A stretch of DNA of 5,867 bases, from positions 21,720 to 27,586 of the forward strand of contig VIKJ01000005.1 of NCBI GenBank assembly GCA_008080615.1, read 5' to 3'. The notes under the pieces are model-generated. The model worked only from the letters and a program-made list of their open reading frames with translations, was not told the origin of the DNA and searched no databases. A program made the translations under genes and the position numbers. This DNA is from Chitinophagaceae bacterium. GTDB lineage: Bacteria > Bacteroidota > Bacteroidia > Chitinophagales > Chitinophagaceae. This document shows, piece by piece, positions 5,768-5,867 of the stretch (position 1 is the first letter of the stretch; each line of letters starts with the position of its first letter).

Positions 5768-5867
5768 GTGCAATTTTTTAAAAGGCTTTTTCAACCCAAA
5801 CAGGCAAATGCTTTTGAAAAGCAGTTGAATGATATGCTTGGAATAATTCCAGGAAATATCCAATTAT
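5768..5867 (+). CDS. rnc: Ribonuclease III (first 33 residues; gene continues past the right edge)
   Basis: Start of a reading frame that opens with GTG at 5768, six bases after the fabF stop and in the same frame, so the start cannot lie farther upstream. The visible peptide includes FFKRLFQPKQ (about 3-12) and LGIIPGNIQLY (about 24-34, the last codon cut). This is the N-terminal style of Bacteroidota RNase III, where an FxPK segment is followed by LGxxPxNxxLY just before the first catalytic-domain helix. RNase III is the cytoplasmic endonuclease that cuts double-stranded RNA, including rRNA precursors. The acpP-fabF-rnc order is common in Bacteroidota and supports the call. The catalytic signature lies outside the window, so the call rests on a short N-terminus plus gene order. 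Confidence 0.8.
   Translation, partial: MQFFKRLFQPKQANAFEKQLNDMLGIIPGNIQL

Noticed and set aside
5648..5863. A minus-strand open frame across the end of fabF and the start of rnc.
   Set aside because: It is antisense to the conserved C-terminus of FabF and the N-terminus of RNase III; no motif or start signal supports it.

Overview
The window is ordinary AT-rich chromosomal DNA that most likely comes from a member of the Bacteroidota. The acpP-fabF-rnc gene order, a promoter of the Bacteroidota type (TTG, then TAnnTTTG) in front of acpP, and the lack of clear Shine-Dalgarno sequences before most starts all point that way. A Chitinophagaceae-like lineage is possible, but this is inference from protein style only. 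I see no rRNA, tRNA, CRISPR array, insertion sequence or phage gene.

Left half (1-2977, minus strand): a compact three-gene sugar operon, transcribed right to left. It runs from an MFS sugar/cation symporter of the SLC45/plant-SUT type, to a PfkB-family fructokinase 33 bases on, to an amylosucrase-type GH13 enzyme 12 bases further on, whose 3' part runs off the left edge. Read together, it is a sucrose-use pathway. Sucrose would be imported intact and split in the cytoplasm by the amylosucrase-like enzyme, with glucosyl units going to an alpha-glucan or released as glucose. The freed fructose would then be phosphorylated to fructose-6-phosphate. A perfect 12-bp palindrome of LacI/PurR operator type (GCAAACGTTTGC, 3051-3062) lies upstream of the operon and is its best candidate control site. 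The regulator gene is not in the window.

Middle (2978-4125): a small YcxB-like two-helix membrane protein on the plus strand, divergent from the sugar operon, and a GNAT acetyltransferase on the minus strand. The two are convergent and overlap tail to tail by 6 bases.

Right half (4126-5867, plus strand): fatty-acid synthesis genes acpP (acyl carrier protein) and fabF (beta-ketoacyl-ACP synthase II), followed at once by the start of rnc (ribonuclease III), which is cut by the right edge. A strong hairpin with an 11-bp perfect stem sits between acpP and fabF and may set the high ACP-to-FabF ratio by partial termination or RNA processing.

Both edge genes appear to start with GTG. I found no clearly undescribed system. 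The sucrose operon with its putative operator is the most interesting part.
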